From: Aquarana catesbeiana
Taxonomy: Eukaryota; Chordata; Amphibia; Anura; Ranidae
Direction of reading: 5' to 3'
Length of the DNA: 64,000 bases
Assembly (NCBI RefSeq): GCF_042186555.1
Contig: NC_133330.1
Coordinates: 163,569,907 to 163,633,906, forward strand
The first letter of the stretch is position 1. Every line of letters begins with the position of its first letter. The position numbers were made by a program, and so were the translations under genes. Below are positions 1 to 11,003 of this stretch, one piece after another. The notes beneath the pieces are model-generated. The model was given only the letters and a program-made list of their open reading frames with translations, was not told the DNA's origin and did not search any database.

Positions 1-53
1 GCGACAATTCTTTTTTTCAGACCCTCAGAGAGTTCTTTGCCATGAGGTGCCAT
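1..53 (-). CDS. Tc1-like transposase, N-terminal start only
   Basis: The minus strand opens with ATG at 53-51 and reads MAPHGKELSEGLKKRIVA to the window edge. Tc1 transposases typically begin with this KELSxxLKxRIV pattern at the start of the paired-like DNA-binding domain, which binds the terminal repeats. Only about 17 residues are visible, so whether the gene is intact cannot be judged. A longer open frame at 25-210 on the same strand is in another frame and is a shadow. Confidence 0.75.
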   Translation of the reverse strand, partial: MAPHGKELSEGLKKRIV

Positions 54-426
54 GTTGAACTACCAGTGACCAATATGAGCGAGTGAGAGCGATAACACCA
101 AAATTTAACAAACTTGCTCCCCATTCACACCTGAGACCTTGTAACACTAACGAGTCACATGAAGCCGGGGAGGGAAAATGGCTAATTGGGCCCAATTTGG
201 ACATTTTCACTTAGGGGTGTACGCACTTTTGTTGCCAGCGGTTTAGACATTAATGGCTGTGTGTTGAGTTAGTTTGAGGGGACAGCAAATTTACACTGTT
301 ATACAAGCTGTAAACTCACTACTTTACATTGTAGCAAAGTGTAATTTCTTCAGTGTTGTCACATGAAAAGATATAATAGAATATTTACAAAAATGTGAGG
401 GGTGTACTCACTTTTGTGAGATACTG
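1..426 (-). mobile_element. Tc1-like transposon, 5' end, cut by window edge
   Basis: Read on the minus strand, the element begins with a terminal inverted repeat at about 400-426 (TACAGTATCTCACAAAAG) next to a TA target site at 427-428. About 370 bp of untranslated sequence follow, then the transposase start. This layout is that of a Tc1/mariner element of about 1.6 kb; the rest lies outside the window. It sits in an intron of the minus-strand FIRRM gene. Confidence 0.85.
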
Positions 427-428
427 TA

Positions 429-1763
429 TTTGATGCTTACACAATGAATGCAAATGTCATCCAAAACATGCAATGTATTTTTTGTGACCTGGTTTTTAAT
501 TGGGAGAGGGAATCTTTTTTTGATTAAATTAAATTACAAATTTGATTAATTTTCCTTTATAGAACACATTTTTTTCAAGGGTGAAGGAGGGTGTAGATAA
601 GGTGGTGACCTGATCCAGCCTCCCCCTCTTATACAGCTATGCAATAGATCAGTTCTAATAGTGACCTATTGCTGGCTGGATCAGCTCTGCCCTTGTTGCC
701 AAACAGAAAAGTGTTATGAAGTCACATCACTTTACTTTATGTTTAAATACAATAGTTTCAGATGGTGGGCTGCACAACATTTTTCATATAGAAGTGTAGC
801 TATGAAACAGGTATCTGATGTCTACAAAGCTGTCAGAATGGCAGTACATCTATTTTGGTTATTGGAAATATGGTGTGTGTCTGTTTTCAAATGCCTTAAC
901 ATAACTCAGTTTAACATGCAAATCGAATAAACCTGTGCTCATTAATGCATAGTAACACTGCTAAAGTGTGAATAGCATCGTATGCAGACAGCAATTACAA
1001 TTATAATCATTCATTTAATATAAGTCACAAATGAACTTACATTAGCTTCTACAAATTTTGTTTCCTTTATCAAAATGTTCTTCTCCTCAGCAGTCCCTTT
1101 CCTTTTACATTACAGGCCCAAACTGACAACCTATGCAGGGCTTCCAATGTCAGCTGTTAGTCTCAGTCCCACACAGTTGCATGACATCCTGATTTCCATG
1201 TGACCAGGGCTGTAATGGAAGAGTATTTGACTGAAAATGCAAAGCACTGGTGCATTGCAGGAAAGCAGGCACAACACAAACTGTCATCTCCATGGGGCCC
1301 AACATTTTAGGCATTTCTTGCACTTAATTTAGCATCATGGGAGTTTTGTGTAGTCTGTATTCAATATTATAGACTCAGTGAATTTTGAAACCAAACTCCA
1401 GCCAATATTTGATTAACAGTGGGGAAGACCTATGGGCCCCTATTAGGTTTTTATTGCTGATCATGTTCCCATCGGGGACACTTTAATCTGCTTCCTATCC
1501 AGATGACTAAAAAGGAAGTTAGATGATCTCCTCAACAGGGACACAGATAGCAATAAATCTTCCCTGTTCTAAATTTAAAATCAGGTTTTATTACTGTCGG
1601 TGTCCCCTTTGTTGAGATATTAGTTACCTACTTAATGTCCACAAAGGAATGGAGGTAGAATCTATGCAATGACTAAAGAAACAGCAAAAAAAAATATGGT
1701 TTCAAACCATTCCACACACAGTCCAAAACTAACTGATGTGCTTTGCAAAAAGTGACACAATAC
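429..1763 (-). other. FIRRM intron sequence, no gene seen
   Basis: This AT-rich stretch lies downstream (minus strand) of the second downstream FIRRM exon, so it should be intron 3. I see no conserved exon, repeat edge or RNA gene in it. A short open frame at 661-930 on the plus strand has no recognisable domain. Confidence 0.5.
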
Positions 1764-1852
1764 CTTTGGCAGCAGTTGTGAAAATACACCGTGTTCCACC
1801 TCCTCCAGGCTGATGTGTGGTAGAAGCACTTCTGTAACAATCTTAAACAGCC
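1764..1852 (-). CDS. FIRRM: FIRRM coding exon (third visible)
   Basis: This 89-nt exon is bounded on the minus strand by a strong acceptor (TTCTGTTCCAG) and a GT donor (AAG then GTATTG). Its first two bases complete a split arginine codon from the previous exon. It then reads LFKIVTEVLLPHISLEEVEH and ends GVFSQLLPK. FIRRM (C1orf112) is known to bind the AAA ATPase FIGNL1 and to help remove RAD51 during interstrand crosslink repair and meiosis. From memory the human protein has the same spacing here (ILKIIVEMFLPH...FFSQVLPK). The next exon is not in the window. The short intron before it, 1853-1939, is 87 bp. Identification is from recalled sequence, not a search. Confidence 0.8.
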
Positions 1853-1939
1853 CTGGAACAGAAGACAACTTTATAAGTCTACATATGTAAGCGAAAGTAT
1901 ACAGATTTTGAGAGTAGCGAGGAGTTTTAGTCTACTTAC

Positions 1940-1979
1940 GAATCATCTCCTCCCAGCTATCTGAACCCTGAAACATGGA
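1940..1979 (-). CDS. FIRRM: FIRRM coding exon (second visible), 40 nt
   Basis: This minus-strand micro-exon reads SMFQGSDSWEEMI plus the first base of an arginine codon, and a good donor (GTAAGT) follows. Human FIRRM, from memory, has SMYQHSDSW at the same place. An ordinary AG acceptor exists at 1970-1968, but it would drop SMFQ and break the phase with the upstream exon. Starting after the AC at 1981-1980 keeps both the conserved residues and the frame. The intron upstream is therefore read as U12-type AT-AC. The 40-nt length and short flanking intron make this exon easy for gene finders to miss. Confidence 0.8.
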
Positions 1980-1997
1980 GTGGAATTAATTAAGGAA
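1980..1997 (-). promoter_or_regulatory. U12 branch site and AC acceptor of FIRRM intron
   Basis: On the minus strand TTCCTTAAT (1997-1989) matches the U12 branch-site consensus TTCCTTRAY. It is followed about 10 nt later by the intron-terminal AC at 1981-1980. That spacing is in the range known for minor-spliceosome introns. There is no AG between the branch site and the conserved SMFQ codons. Confidence 0.75.
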
Positions 1998-2048
1998 AGA
2001 CTGCACACTATATATTTTGTCAGTTTTATACATTGTTTTAAACACATA

Positions 2049-2672
2049 ACCCCAATTCCAAAAAATGGGATGCTGTGTGAAATCTACATAAAAACAAAAT
2101 GCAATGCTTTGCAGATCTCATAAACCCATATTTTATTCACAATAGAAAAAAATTGATTGCAGCGACGTGTCTCAAAAAAGTTAGGACAGGGCAACAAAAA
2201 ACTGGAAAAGTAGGTGGAACAAGGAAGAGCTGGAAGAACATTTTGCAACTCATGAGGTTAACTGGAAACAGGTCAGTAACATGATTGAGTATAAAGAAAA
2301 GAGCATCTTAGAGAGTAAAAGTGTCTCAGAATGATAAGATGGCCAAAGGTTCACCAATCAGTGAAAAGCTAGGTCTAAAAATTGTTGAACAATTTCAGAA
2401 TAATGTTCAACGAAAAATTGCAAAGACTAAATAAGACTTGATTAAATGTTTCATCATCTACAGTACATATCATGAAACATTCTGAAAATCTGGGAGAGTC
2501 TGTATGCAAGGGACGAGACCAAAAGCGCAATATTGGATGTCCATGATCTTCTGGCCCTCAGACAGCACTGCATTAAAAGCAGACATGATTCTGTGATGGA
2601 CATTACTGCATGGGCTCAGCAATACTTCCAAAAATCACTGTCCGAACACAGCTCACCTCGCCATCCAAAAAT
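2049..2672 (+). mobile_element. Tc1-like transposon, 5' part
   Basis: The element starts after a TA at 2047-2048 with CCCCAATTCC, the terminal sequence of a widespread fish and frog Tc1 family. It runs through the transposase N-terminus. Its 3' part is missing: at about 2673 the sequence passes directly into the end of a piggyBac-type repeat. Confidence 0.7.
2339..2672 (+). pseudogene. Tc1-like transposase, N-terminal fragment, frameshifted
   Basis: ATG at 2339 opens MAKGSPISEKLGLKIVEQF, which stops at 2434. After shifts, a second frame from 2533 reads LLALRQHCIKSRHDSVMDI and then WAQQYFQKSLS, typical of the second helix-turn-helix of Tc1 transposases. The catalytic DDE domain is absent because the copy is truncated. 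It is an inactive relic within the FIRRM intron. Confidence 0.7.
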
Positions 2673-2675
2673 GTA

Positions 2676-2798
2676 TTTGGGTACAGTGTTGCATGACCTA
2701 GTAAATGACATGCAAAGACCGACAGGTAGCACTGAAAGGTGAAAATTGGCCTGGGCAGGAAGGGGGTGAAAGCGTCCAGTTATTATTGAGGTGGTTAA
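2676..2798 (+). mobile_element. piggyBac-type TTAA repeat, 3' end fragment
   Basis: TTTGGGTACAGTGTTGCATG through GAGGTGGTTAA matches, with divergence, the right end of the 5.9-kb piggyBac element later in the window (GTTTGGGTACAGCATTGCAT ... CAAGTGGTTAA). Only the last 120 bp remain. Confidence 0.6.
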
Positions 2799-2966
2799 AA
2801 TATGCACAGCAACTAGATCTGTGCAGGCAAACACACTGCATTTGTGACCTGTGTTTCAGGTGTCGTTAATTTAATACTTGCTTCAGATTGCAGGAGCAGT
2901 ACGTTTTGAACACAGTGCAGGGGGTAAATCTATTCTTCCATACCCCTAGACAAGTGCTTGCCTCTA

Positions 2967-3414
2967 ATGCCGCGTACACACGGTCGGACTTTTCGTCTAC
3001 AAAAGTCCAACGGACGCCGACGGACTAAAGCTGGCTGGTAATCCGATCGTGTGTGGGCTTCTCCGGACTTTCAGCAGACTTTTTCAGCCTCAAATCCGAC
3101 GGACTTTAGATTTGAAACATGCTTCAAATCTTTACGTCGTAACTACGACGGACCCCGAAATCCGCTCGTCTGTGTGCTAGTCCGACGGACAAAAACCCAT
3201 GCTAGGGCAGCTATTGGCTACTGGCTATGAACTTCCTTATTTTAGTCCGGTGTACGTCATCACGTACGAATCCGTCGGACTTTTGTGTGGTCGTGTGTAG
3301 GCAAGTCCGTTCGTTAGAAAGTCTGCTGCAAGTCCGCCGAAAGTCCGCAGGAAGTCTGTCGGACAGGCTGTCGGACTTTTGTAGACGAAAAGTCCGACTG
3401 TGTGTACGCGGCAT
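2967..3414. mobile_element. Palindromic MITE, TA target, ATGCCGCG ends
   Basis: The 448-bp element has ends ATGCCGCGTACACACGGTCG and, inverted, ATGCCGCGTACACACAGTCG, flanked by TA on both sides. The arms continue inward with GGACTTTTCGTCTACAAAAG on both strands, so nearly the whole element can fold back. It has no coding capacity. Two relatives lie at 46071-46472 and 61494-61918. The TA duplication suggests mobilisation by a Tc1/mariner-type transposase. Confidence 0.75.
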
Positions 3415-3989
3415 TAGGCAAATGGGGGCTCAAATGCAGCCAGTGGTGTCTCCATAGGCCCACATATAATTTTTATTATATGAAATTCTTCAGAAAAAAC
3501 GGTCAGAGCCTGAAGAGTTACTAGAGAAAAAAAATTGTCAGAGATTGTTCTACGGGAGTGGTTGGGAACTGAAGTCTTGCTATAGAAGATATTCAGATTT
3601 TTATATTATGAACCATTAATATTTAAACTTTATGTTTGTTTTGTTAATTTTATTTTGTTAAAAAATTAACAAAGAAAACAAAAAATAAAAAAGCGCAATA
3701 TTGAAAAAAAAAAAAATTTTCATTTGTAATAAATTTTGCAATGCTTTGTACTAGAATCAATCTTATTTAACAAATGACAAATTAAATAAAAATGTCCTTT
3801 TGTTTACAGTAATACTGGGTAAAAAAAAAAAAAGGGACTTTTTTAGCATTGTTCCTTTGTCTAAGAACTGCATAATATATATGATGAAATATATATCAGG
3901 TTTGTCCTTAAAAAGAATATGTGTATCACTTTTCTATATTAAAGAGGATCTCCAGTCCCCCACCCCCAAAAAATAAAAGTCAGCAGCTA
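3415..3989. other. AT-rich intron DNA with piggyBac-like fragment
   Basis: The stretch around 3690-3760 (AAAAGCGCAATATTGAAAAA) resembles the A-rich interior of the TTAA repeats. No gene is seen. Confidence 0.35.
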
Positions 3990-4189
3990 CAGTGCTGTGA
4001 AAAAGTATTTCCCCCCTTCCTGATTTTTTTTTTTTTTGCATTTTTGTCACACTTAAATGATTCTGATCATCAAAATGTTTTCAGTATTACACAAAGATAA
4101 CCAAAGTCAGTACGAAATGCAGTTTTTAAAATTAGGATTTCATTTATTAAGGGAAAAAGTTGTCCAAATCTGCCTGGCAGTATGTGAAA

Positions 4190-4700
4190 AAGTAATTGCC
4201 CTTAAACCTAATAACTGGTTATGTCACCCTTGGCATCAACAACTGCAATCAATTGTTTGCGATAACTGGCAATGAGTCTTTCATATTGCTGTAGAGGAAT
4301 TTTGGTCCAATCTTTCCAGAATTGTTTTAATTCAGCCACATTTTCCAGCATGAACGTTCTGTTTAAGATCATGCCACAGCATCTCAATCAGATTTAAGCC
4401 TGGACTTTGACTAGGCCGCGCCAAAACCTTAATTTTGTGTTTTTAAGCCAATCATACTTGGACTTGCTGGTGTTTCGGATAATTGTACTGCTGCCTAACC
4501 CAAGTGCGCTTGAGCTTGAGGTCACAAACTGAGGGCGGGACATTCCTTCAGGATTTTCTGGTAGAGCGCAGAGTTCATGGTTTTATCAATTATGGCAAGA
4601 CATCCAAGTCATGAAGCGGCAAAGCAGCCCCAGACCATCACACTGCCACCATCATGTTTGACTGTTGGTATGATGTACTTTTAATAAAATGCTGTGTTAG
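4190..4700 (-). pseudogene. Tc1-like transposase, C-terminal relic
   Basis: Minus-strand fragments include HDGGSVMVWGCFAAS, the strand just after the first catalytic region of Tc1 transposases, and then NSALYQKIL. Many stops and shifts follow down to LLMPRVT near 4210. The transposase would cut and rejoin the element at TA sites, but this copy cannot be functional. Confidence 0.65.
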
Positions 4701-4903
4701 TTTTACGTCAGACGTAACAAGATGCACACCTTCCAACAGGTTCACCTTTTGTCTCATCACTCCACAGCATATTTGTCCAAAAGTCTTAGGGATAATCAAG
4801 ATTTTTTGGCAAAATGTGAGACAAGCCTTTGTGTTATTTTTTTGTCAGCAGTGGCTTTCGCCTTGGAACTCTCCCATGGATGCCATTTTTGCCCAGTCTC
4901 TTA

Positions 4904-5337
4904 GGCTCGATTCACACCTATGCATGTTGCTTTTGAGCGTTTTTGGAGGTTTTTTTTTCATGCTTGCCACGTTTTTGAGCCGCGTTTTTGCCGCGTTTTT
5001 GCCGCGATTTGCGTTTTTTTTTTTTGTTTTTTTTTTCATTTTTTTTTACAGTCTTAAAAAAAAATAAATAAATAAAAAACGGCAAAAACGCACCAAAAAC
5101 GCATCAAAAACGCTGCAAAAACGCAGCACTTGCGTTTTTGATGCTTGTCCATTGAAAACCATTACATGCAAAACGCTGCTTTTTGCATGAAAAAAAGTCC
5201 CCGACCCTTTCCAAAAACGCTGAGATACAAAAAAGCATTGATGTGAACATGTTCCATAGGAACCCATGTTAAAAAATTCCCGTGCATTTCTGCAAAATGC
5301 AAAATGCATCAAAAAACGCGTTAGTGTGAATGGGGCC
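4904..5337. mobile_element. Palindromic MITE, TTA duplication, inserted in Tc1
   Basis: TTA at 4901-4903 and 5338-5340 flank ends GGCTCGATTCACACCTATGC and, inverted, GGCCCCATTCACACTAACGC. The interior is rich in GCGTTTTTG-type motifs on one arm and their complement on the other. The three-base duplication is typical of PIF/Harbinger-type transposition. Insertion inside a Tc1 copy proves the boundaries. Confidence 0.85.
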
Positions 5338-5486
5338 TTATTGTTGAATCATGAACACTGACCTTAACTGAGGCAAGCCACCATGTTTACTAAGGGAAGC
5401 CAGCTGTGTCTCCCTGCAGCTTCACAAGCTGCCTACCACTGCATATGCAGCTTGTAAAAGAAAGAAAAACAAAAACTAGCGGCGCA

Positions 5487-5540
5487 AATCTGAAAAATCC
5501 TACAATCTTGTGGTAATGAACTCCCTGCTATTAACACATG

Positions 5541-5578
<38 letters not shown>

Positions 5579-6813
5579 ATGCAACCCTCTAACCCCTGTG
5601 CCATTACCTGCAAAGTTCATCTATCATATAACAATCTAGATATTCTACATTGAAACAATTAAAGTGCAAATGCAAAAAAATATATACAAAAATAAATGTG
5701 TGCCACCAATTTTTTTGGGTGCAAAAAAAATATTACAGTTCATAAATCAAGTTCATACATCCAAATTACAAAGTATTATGCATAAATAAAGTGCATATAC
5801 TCAAAACTAGAGGTTCACATTCTGAATCCTAGGAAGAATCAAGAACCAAAGCGTGATCCAAGATATCTTATGCATGTGATCATACACCCGATGTGCTCCT
5901 CATAAGTCCAAAAGAAACTCAACAGAAACTATGGCTAGTCAAATTATAAACCAGCAAACGCGCTCTGTGTTATATACCAGGCAGATCCACTCTCCTGTTT
6001 ATGATGTGTCCTCTTGTCAGTTCTGCTCCTGAATTAGACCAAAGGATTTTTAGGGGAAAGTAAGAAAGATCCCCATAGTGTGATACCATTTAAAAAATGC
6101 TTGTTTATTAAAACTTGGTTAACGCACTCACATTATACAAGTATCATCCCAACACTAGGGAACAAATGCGTGATGGTTATATATGCCTGTCGGCTCTGGC
6201 TGCAGTAACGAAAGCCGTGAGCACAATCCCTGTTAAGGCCGATGGTGTCAGCGTCCTAGCCAGGCCTACTAGTTTCGTCATTCAAAGTTCTCACCGAGCT
6301 CTGCAGCCGGAGCCAATAGGCATACATAACCATCACGCGTTTGTTCCCTAGTGTCGGGATTACACTTGAATAATGTGAGTAGTGTCATAATTTCTGGTGA
6401 GTTGGACTCATGGTGAAGGAGCACATCGTGTGTGTGTTGACATGAATAAGATATCTTGGATCACACTTTGGTTCTTGATTCTTCCTGGGATTGAGAATAT
6501 GGACTTCTAGTTTTGAATAAATGCACTTTATTTCTGAATTATACTTTGATATATATGAATTTCGGATGTATGCACTTGATTTATGAACTATAATTTTTTT
6601 TGCACCAAAAAATTTTTGGGGATTCTGGTGACATTTTTTCTTTTTTGTATATTTTTTTGCATTTGCACTTTGAATATAGAATATCTAGATGTTATATGAC
6701 AGATTAACTTTGCAGGTAATGGCACAGATTTTAGAGAGTTGCATTGATTTTTTTTCACGTGTTAATAGCAGGGAGTTCATTATCACGAGATTGTAGGATT
6801 TTTCAGCTTTTTG
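5487..6813. repeat. 1.3-kb fold-back element
   Basis: Sequence from GAAAAATCCTACAATCT (near 5494) reappears inverted as GATTGTAGGATTTTTCAG near 6790. The arms stay alignable to the middle at about 6250, for example ACACTAGGGAACAAATGCG at 6155 and its inverse near 6340. An A-run of about 36 interrupts the left arm at 5540-5575. No coding frame of interest is present. Confidence 0.75.
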
Positions 6814-7203
6814 CCTATGAACCGGTGATTCACTGGTATTGAGTGGCAGCAATCTCATTTAAATTCCTCTTTTGTCCACTAATATCTGTGGCGCTGGTTC
6901 TTCTCTCATTTGTCCACTGCACCTTGTGAATGGTCCTGCGGCCTTCTGGGAGCTGAAACTTGTCTCAGAAGGCTGTGGACGGGGGGGGGGGGCTGAACTT
7001 CCATTCAGATCACCTAGGGGATTTGAGCGGGAGTAGGAGAGGTTACCTGCCAAACCAGGTACCCGCTCCCCTCCCCAAAAAAATAACTGTTCAAAAGTAA
7101 AGGAAGAGGTGGGGAGGAAGCAGAAAAAGCCAAACTTCCCCTTTTTAGGTGAAGTTCCACTTTAAGAAATGGAAAAATCACTGCCAAATAAACAGGTCCA
7201 TAA

Positions 7204-7613
7204 GGCCCCTTTCACACTGGGGCGGTGGGGGCGTCGGCGGTACAACAGCGCTATTTTTAGCGCTGCTGTACTGTCGTTCTTCGGCCGAAGAATTCGGCCT
7301 CTAGCAGTGCAGTTTTAACCCCCGCTGGCGGCCGAAAAAGGGTTAAAATCCCTCGTACAGCGCGGCTATAGCCGCGGTATTGCCGCGCTGTCCCATTGAT
7401 TTCAATGGGCAGGAGCGGTGAAGGAGCGGTGAATACACCGCTCCAAAGAAGCGGTTTGCAGGACTTTTTTCACCGTCCTGCCAGCGCACCGCTTCGGTGT
7501 GAAAGCCCTCGGGCTTTCACACTGAACAAACAGCGGAGGCTGTTTAGGGGCGGTTTGCAGGCGGTATTTTTAGCGCAATACCGCCTGCAAACCGCCTCAG
7601 TGTGAAAGGGGCC
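7204..7613. mobile_element. Palindromic MITE, TAA duplication
   Basis: The ends GGCCCCTTTCACACTGGGGC and, inverted, GGCCCCTTTCACACTGAGGC differ at one base, and TAA flanks both sides (7201-7203, 7614-7616). The 410-bp interior is GC-rich with several smaller palindromes such as GCGGCTATAGCCGC. Harbinger-type by duplication length. Confidence 0.85.
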
Positions 7614-8266
7614 TAACAGAAATGTAAAAATTGCTCTGGTTTGTACAAGTTTGGGAGGTGAAGTGGTTGAAATTATGCATTGCCTTGAAATGGCAAAAAA
7701 AAAAAAACTGGTACAGAAAAATGTCTATAGGCTACAAAAAACCCTTCTGGGTTATTAGGTTAAAGTTAACCATGGATTATTATGGCTCTAGAATTATCAC
7801 TCTTGTGATGCAATCATTGTTTACATACACACCCTACATGCACATTTTGATGTGTGCGCAAAGCAAAGTTAGGTACTTTTTTATTTATATTCATTTCAAT
7901 TTATTTTTTTTACGTTAGTGCTATCATGCTACATCGATAAACGTACCTTGGTGGACAAGGGGTAAAGAGGAACTTCACCTAACACCCCCTCCCCCCGAAA
8001 GAAAAAGTAAACCTCCTCTTCTTTCTATGCTGTAAAAACATATTTACAAGCTCAGATGGTATAGCGTTCTCTTTTGCTGCCATCTCCTTCTTGTACATCA
8101 TCATTGGGCTGGCTGTCTCTTCCAGGTTCTTGCACCTGGCCCCCTGATGACACACCCTGTGCATCTGTTCTACACTGTCCTGGGATTCTTGACGTGGGTA
8201 TCCTAGGAGGCTTTGAGCACCGGAATTCTTGCCTAGGTGAGAAAATGGAGGCACTGGCTTCTTCAT

Positions 8267-9229
8267 TTAACCACTTCAGCCCCCCAGAAGGATTTGCCCC
8301 CTTAATGATCAGGCCATTTTTTGATACGGCACTGCGTCGCTTTAACTGACAATTGCGCGGTCGTGCGACGCTGTACCCAAACAAAATTTGTACTTTTACT
8401 TTGTACTTTGCACTTTTTTTTCTTTTGGTAGTATTTGATCACCTCTGCGTTTTTGTTTTTTTACGCGATATACAAATAAAAGAGCAATAATTTTGAAAAA
8501 AAAAAACTGATATTTATTTACTTTCTGCTGTAATAAATATCCCAATTAAAAAAAAAAAAAACCATTTCTTTATCAGCTTAGGCTAATATTTCTTTTACAT
8601 ATTTTTGGTAAAAAAAAAAAAAATCGCAATAAGTGAATATTGATTGGTTTGCGCAAAAGTTATAGCGTCTACAAAATAGGAAATAGATTTATGGCATTTT
8701 TTTTTTTCTTTTCACTAGCAGTGGTGGCGATCTGCGATTTTTAGCGGGACTGCGACATTGCGGCAGACAGGTCGGACACTTTTTTGGGACCGTTGACATT
8801 TATACAGCGATCAGAGCTAAAAATAGCCACCGATTACTGTATAAATGTCATTGGCTTGGAAGAGATTAACACTAGGGGGAGATCAAGGGGTTAAATGTGT
8901 ATCCTAGGGAGTATTTCTGACTGTGGGGGGGGTGGGACTGCCTGGAGGAGGAGACCGATCGCTGTCCATACCCAGTATGAACAGCAGATCTGTCTACTCT
9001 CCCCTGACAGAACAGAGATCTGTCTGTTTACATTGACAGACCTCCCTTCTGTCTCTCAGGAGCGATTGCAGGTGCCCAGTGGACATCGCGGCCACCGGAC
9101 ACGTGCATCAGCTCCTACGTCACACAGCGGGTGCGTGCTCCCTATACCCCTTAAAGCGCCCGCCGTACAGGCACGCTGATTTGCACAGGGGAGCCAATCT
9201 GCCATTGTATAACAACGGCGGCTGGTTAA
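8267..9229 (+). mobile_element. piggyBac-type MITE, about 960 bp
   Basis: It begins TTAACCACTTCAGCCC and ends GGCTGGTTAA, with the interior typical of the family (GGCACTGCGTCGCTTTAACT, GATTGGTTTGCGCAAAAG). The interior is non-coding. TTAA at both ends fits piggyBac transposition. It is one of at least six copies here. Confidence 0.7.
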
Positions 9230-10410
9230 AAAAAAATAAAAAATAAATAAAAATGTCTCAGATTGTGTGAAGAGAGGGGGAGGGTTAAATATTTTGTTAA
9301 CTAGAAAAAGAGGGTGAAGGTCAGCATTAAAGAGATAACAGCACTGCGGCTGACACTCCCAGATGTGCAAGAAAGGGTTTTCTCCACTGGTCACTGTGCT
9401 TCTTCCTGCCAGCCCATAAGTAAGTAGTTTGTCCTGCAGTGACATATTGCCCAGCAGAAGGGATGTTTATGCATAGCTGGGACACACCATCTGACACATC
9501 CAGGAGTGTCAGCAACACAGAGCTCTTGAAGACAAAAATGTAAAGCCCAACTCTGGGCAACTAAAAAAATATCCTTTGCAGTGGTGCTATGCCTGCATTG
9601 CAAGGGTTAATTGCTTGTTTCAGTCTAGGGGAAAGGAAAAAAAAGGAATTACCTGATTCACTCTGCAACTAAACTGGTCCCTGTTGCCTCTTCTCCCCCC
9701 ACGCTCTAGACATCATCTAAGCCAAAGCAGGGTCCATATTCCTGCCTTAGAAGTGTTGATGCCAAGGGACAGTAAACCACCAGAGTGGGGTAGCGCCATC
9801 TACTGAGAGAGAGTGGAGGACCAGGTAAGTAAAAGCGTTTCTCCTCTCCCCTAGACTAAACGAGCAATTAAAGTGGAAGGGGTTTTTTCCCCCTTTTTAA
9901 CTTGTGCCTATAATAAAGCTTACCTGTAGGTACAGTAAATATCTTCTAAACTTGCACAGTTTGGGAGATATTCATACTGCATGCAGCTGGTGACATCATG
10001 GCATACCCATGCCACGAATTAATGAATGGCATACCCATGCCACGGCTCCTGCTCACATGTGCAGGAATGAGGTCATCGCTGCTTGGCCAGTCAGATGCCT
10101 GGCGCATGCAAACCCAGAAGACATATTGGGGGAAGATGGAAGCCCTGTCAGCAGAACGCTGGAGGGCTTCGGTCTAAGGTAAGAATTTCATAATGTGCTA
10201 GTATGTAATGCATACTGACACCATATGCCATTGTCTTGCAGGTTTGTTTTTTTAAATCGGCTGCAGTTTACTACCGTTTTAACCTTTGCATTGCAGGAAC
10301 AGCCCCACGGCAAGGGATCATTTTTTCCGGAGTTAGGCTTTAACATCCCAAGAACCAGAGAAGCGTCAGGGTCTGTACTTTTTTAACGCAGTCACTGGGG
10401 TGTGCCATGA
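9230..10410. other. FIRRM intron, unassigned repeat-like DNA
   Basis: No exon, RNA gene or clear element boundary is seen. Short open frames on both strands have no recognisable domain. Confidence 0.4.
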
Positions 10411-10617
10411 GGCTCCTTTCACACTTTACGACTTGAAGCAATGCCTGTGTAATCTTTAAGTCTATGGACCTCAAGTCGCATCAAAGTAGTACAAGGACTA
10501 CTTTGAAGTCGCTGCCACTTGAAGACGCACAGATATGAATGGTACTCATTGGAAATCATGGGGTACGGCTTGTCATAGGACTTTGCAGCCCCAAGTCGCA
10601 CAAGTGTGAAAGGGGCC
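10411..10617. mobile_element. Palindromic MITE, TGA duplication, 207 bp
   Basis: The ends GGCTCCTTTCACACTTTACG and, inverted, GGCCCCTTTCACACTTGTGC are flanked by TGA (10408-10410 and 10618-10620). It belongs to the same group of GTGTGAA-ended palindromes as 4904-5337 and 7204-7613. Confidence 0.75.
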
Positions 10618-10994
10618 TGAGGTAAACTGTGCGCATGCACCAGTTACAACACTTCATGCGGTTCTCTTTCGTAAACTCATAGAAACATCACAAACTGGCA
10701 CTTCATCCACCTTTAGGCAGAGCCATGCATTGTGATACAGCGGGGTGATTTGAAAAAATGCAGCTTGTCCACCTTTTCTCAGCACAGCCACGTGACCTGA
10801 ACACAGAGAACACTAATGTCTCCTCTACGCCATGGGCCCAACACATAGCAGTGTGAATGGGCCCCTCATCTGCTGGTTACACACTGCCCACATTTCCCTT
10901 TCATTCCCCGAGGACACATAAGTGATTACAGGGCTTCCTCTACATAAGAAAACAAGCCCAAAGTAAAGAAAGCGCCGTGCCCATGTCATACACA

Positions 10995-11003
10995 TCAGGA
11001 TAT
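10995..11003 (-). promoter_or_regulatory. U12 AT-AC donor of FIRRM intron
   Basis: ATATCCTGA on the minus strand follows the arginine codon CGT directly. It matches the first seven positions of the minor-spliceosome AT-AC donor ATATCCT. A GT occurs two bases earlier, but using it would break phase with the downstream exon. Confidence 0.75.

Larger units (their letters stand above)
3990..5376 (-). mobile_element. Tc1-like transposon remnant, interrupted by a MITE
   Basis: The left end (CAGTGCTGTGAAAAAGTATT) follows a TA at 3988-3989. The transposase relic reads on the minus strand. The copy is split at 4903 by a 434-bp palindromic MITE and resumes at 5341 (TTGTTGAATCATGAACACTG), then stops at about 5376 without its other end. 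Removing the insert and one TTA rejoins the Tc1 sequence exactly. Confidence 0.8.
1980..11003 (-). other. FIRRM: FIRRM U12-type AT-AC intron, 9,024 bp
   Basis: The intron begins ATATCCTGA on the minus strand (donor consensus ATATCCTTT) and ends in AC, preceded by a U12 branch site. It joins codon 30 to codon 31 in phase 0. Nearly all of its length is mobile DNA: two Tc1 remnants, a 1.3-kb fold-back, three palindromic MITEs with three-base duplications, one TA-site palindrome and two piggyBac derivatives. None of these breaks the splice signals. Confidence 0.75.

Noticed and set aside
661..930. 89-codon open frame on the plus strand
   Set aside because: No domain, no splice context and AT-rich composition; it lies within a minus-strand intron.
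1040..1110. Possible FIRRM exon on the minus strand ending in AAT before GTAAGT
   Set aside because: It has a good donor but no usable acceptor in a frame compatible with the upstream exon; the phase-0 reading meets a stop.
1968..1970. CAG as a normal AG acceptor for the 40-nt FIRRM exon
   Set aside because: It would remove the conserved SMFQ codons. The only workable GT donor upstream leaves phase 1, giving an in-frame TAG.
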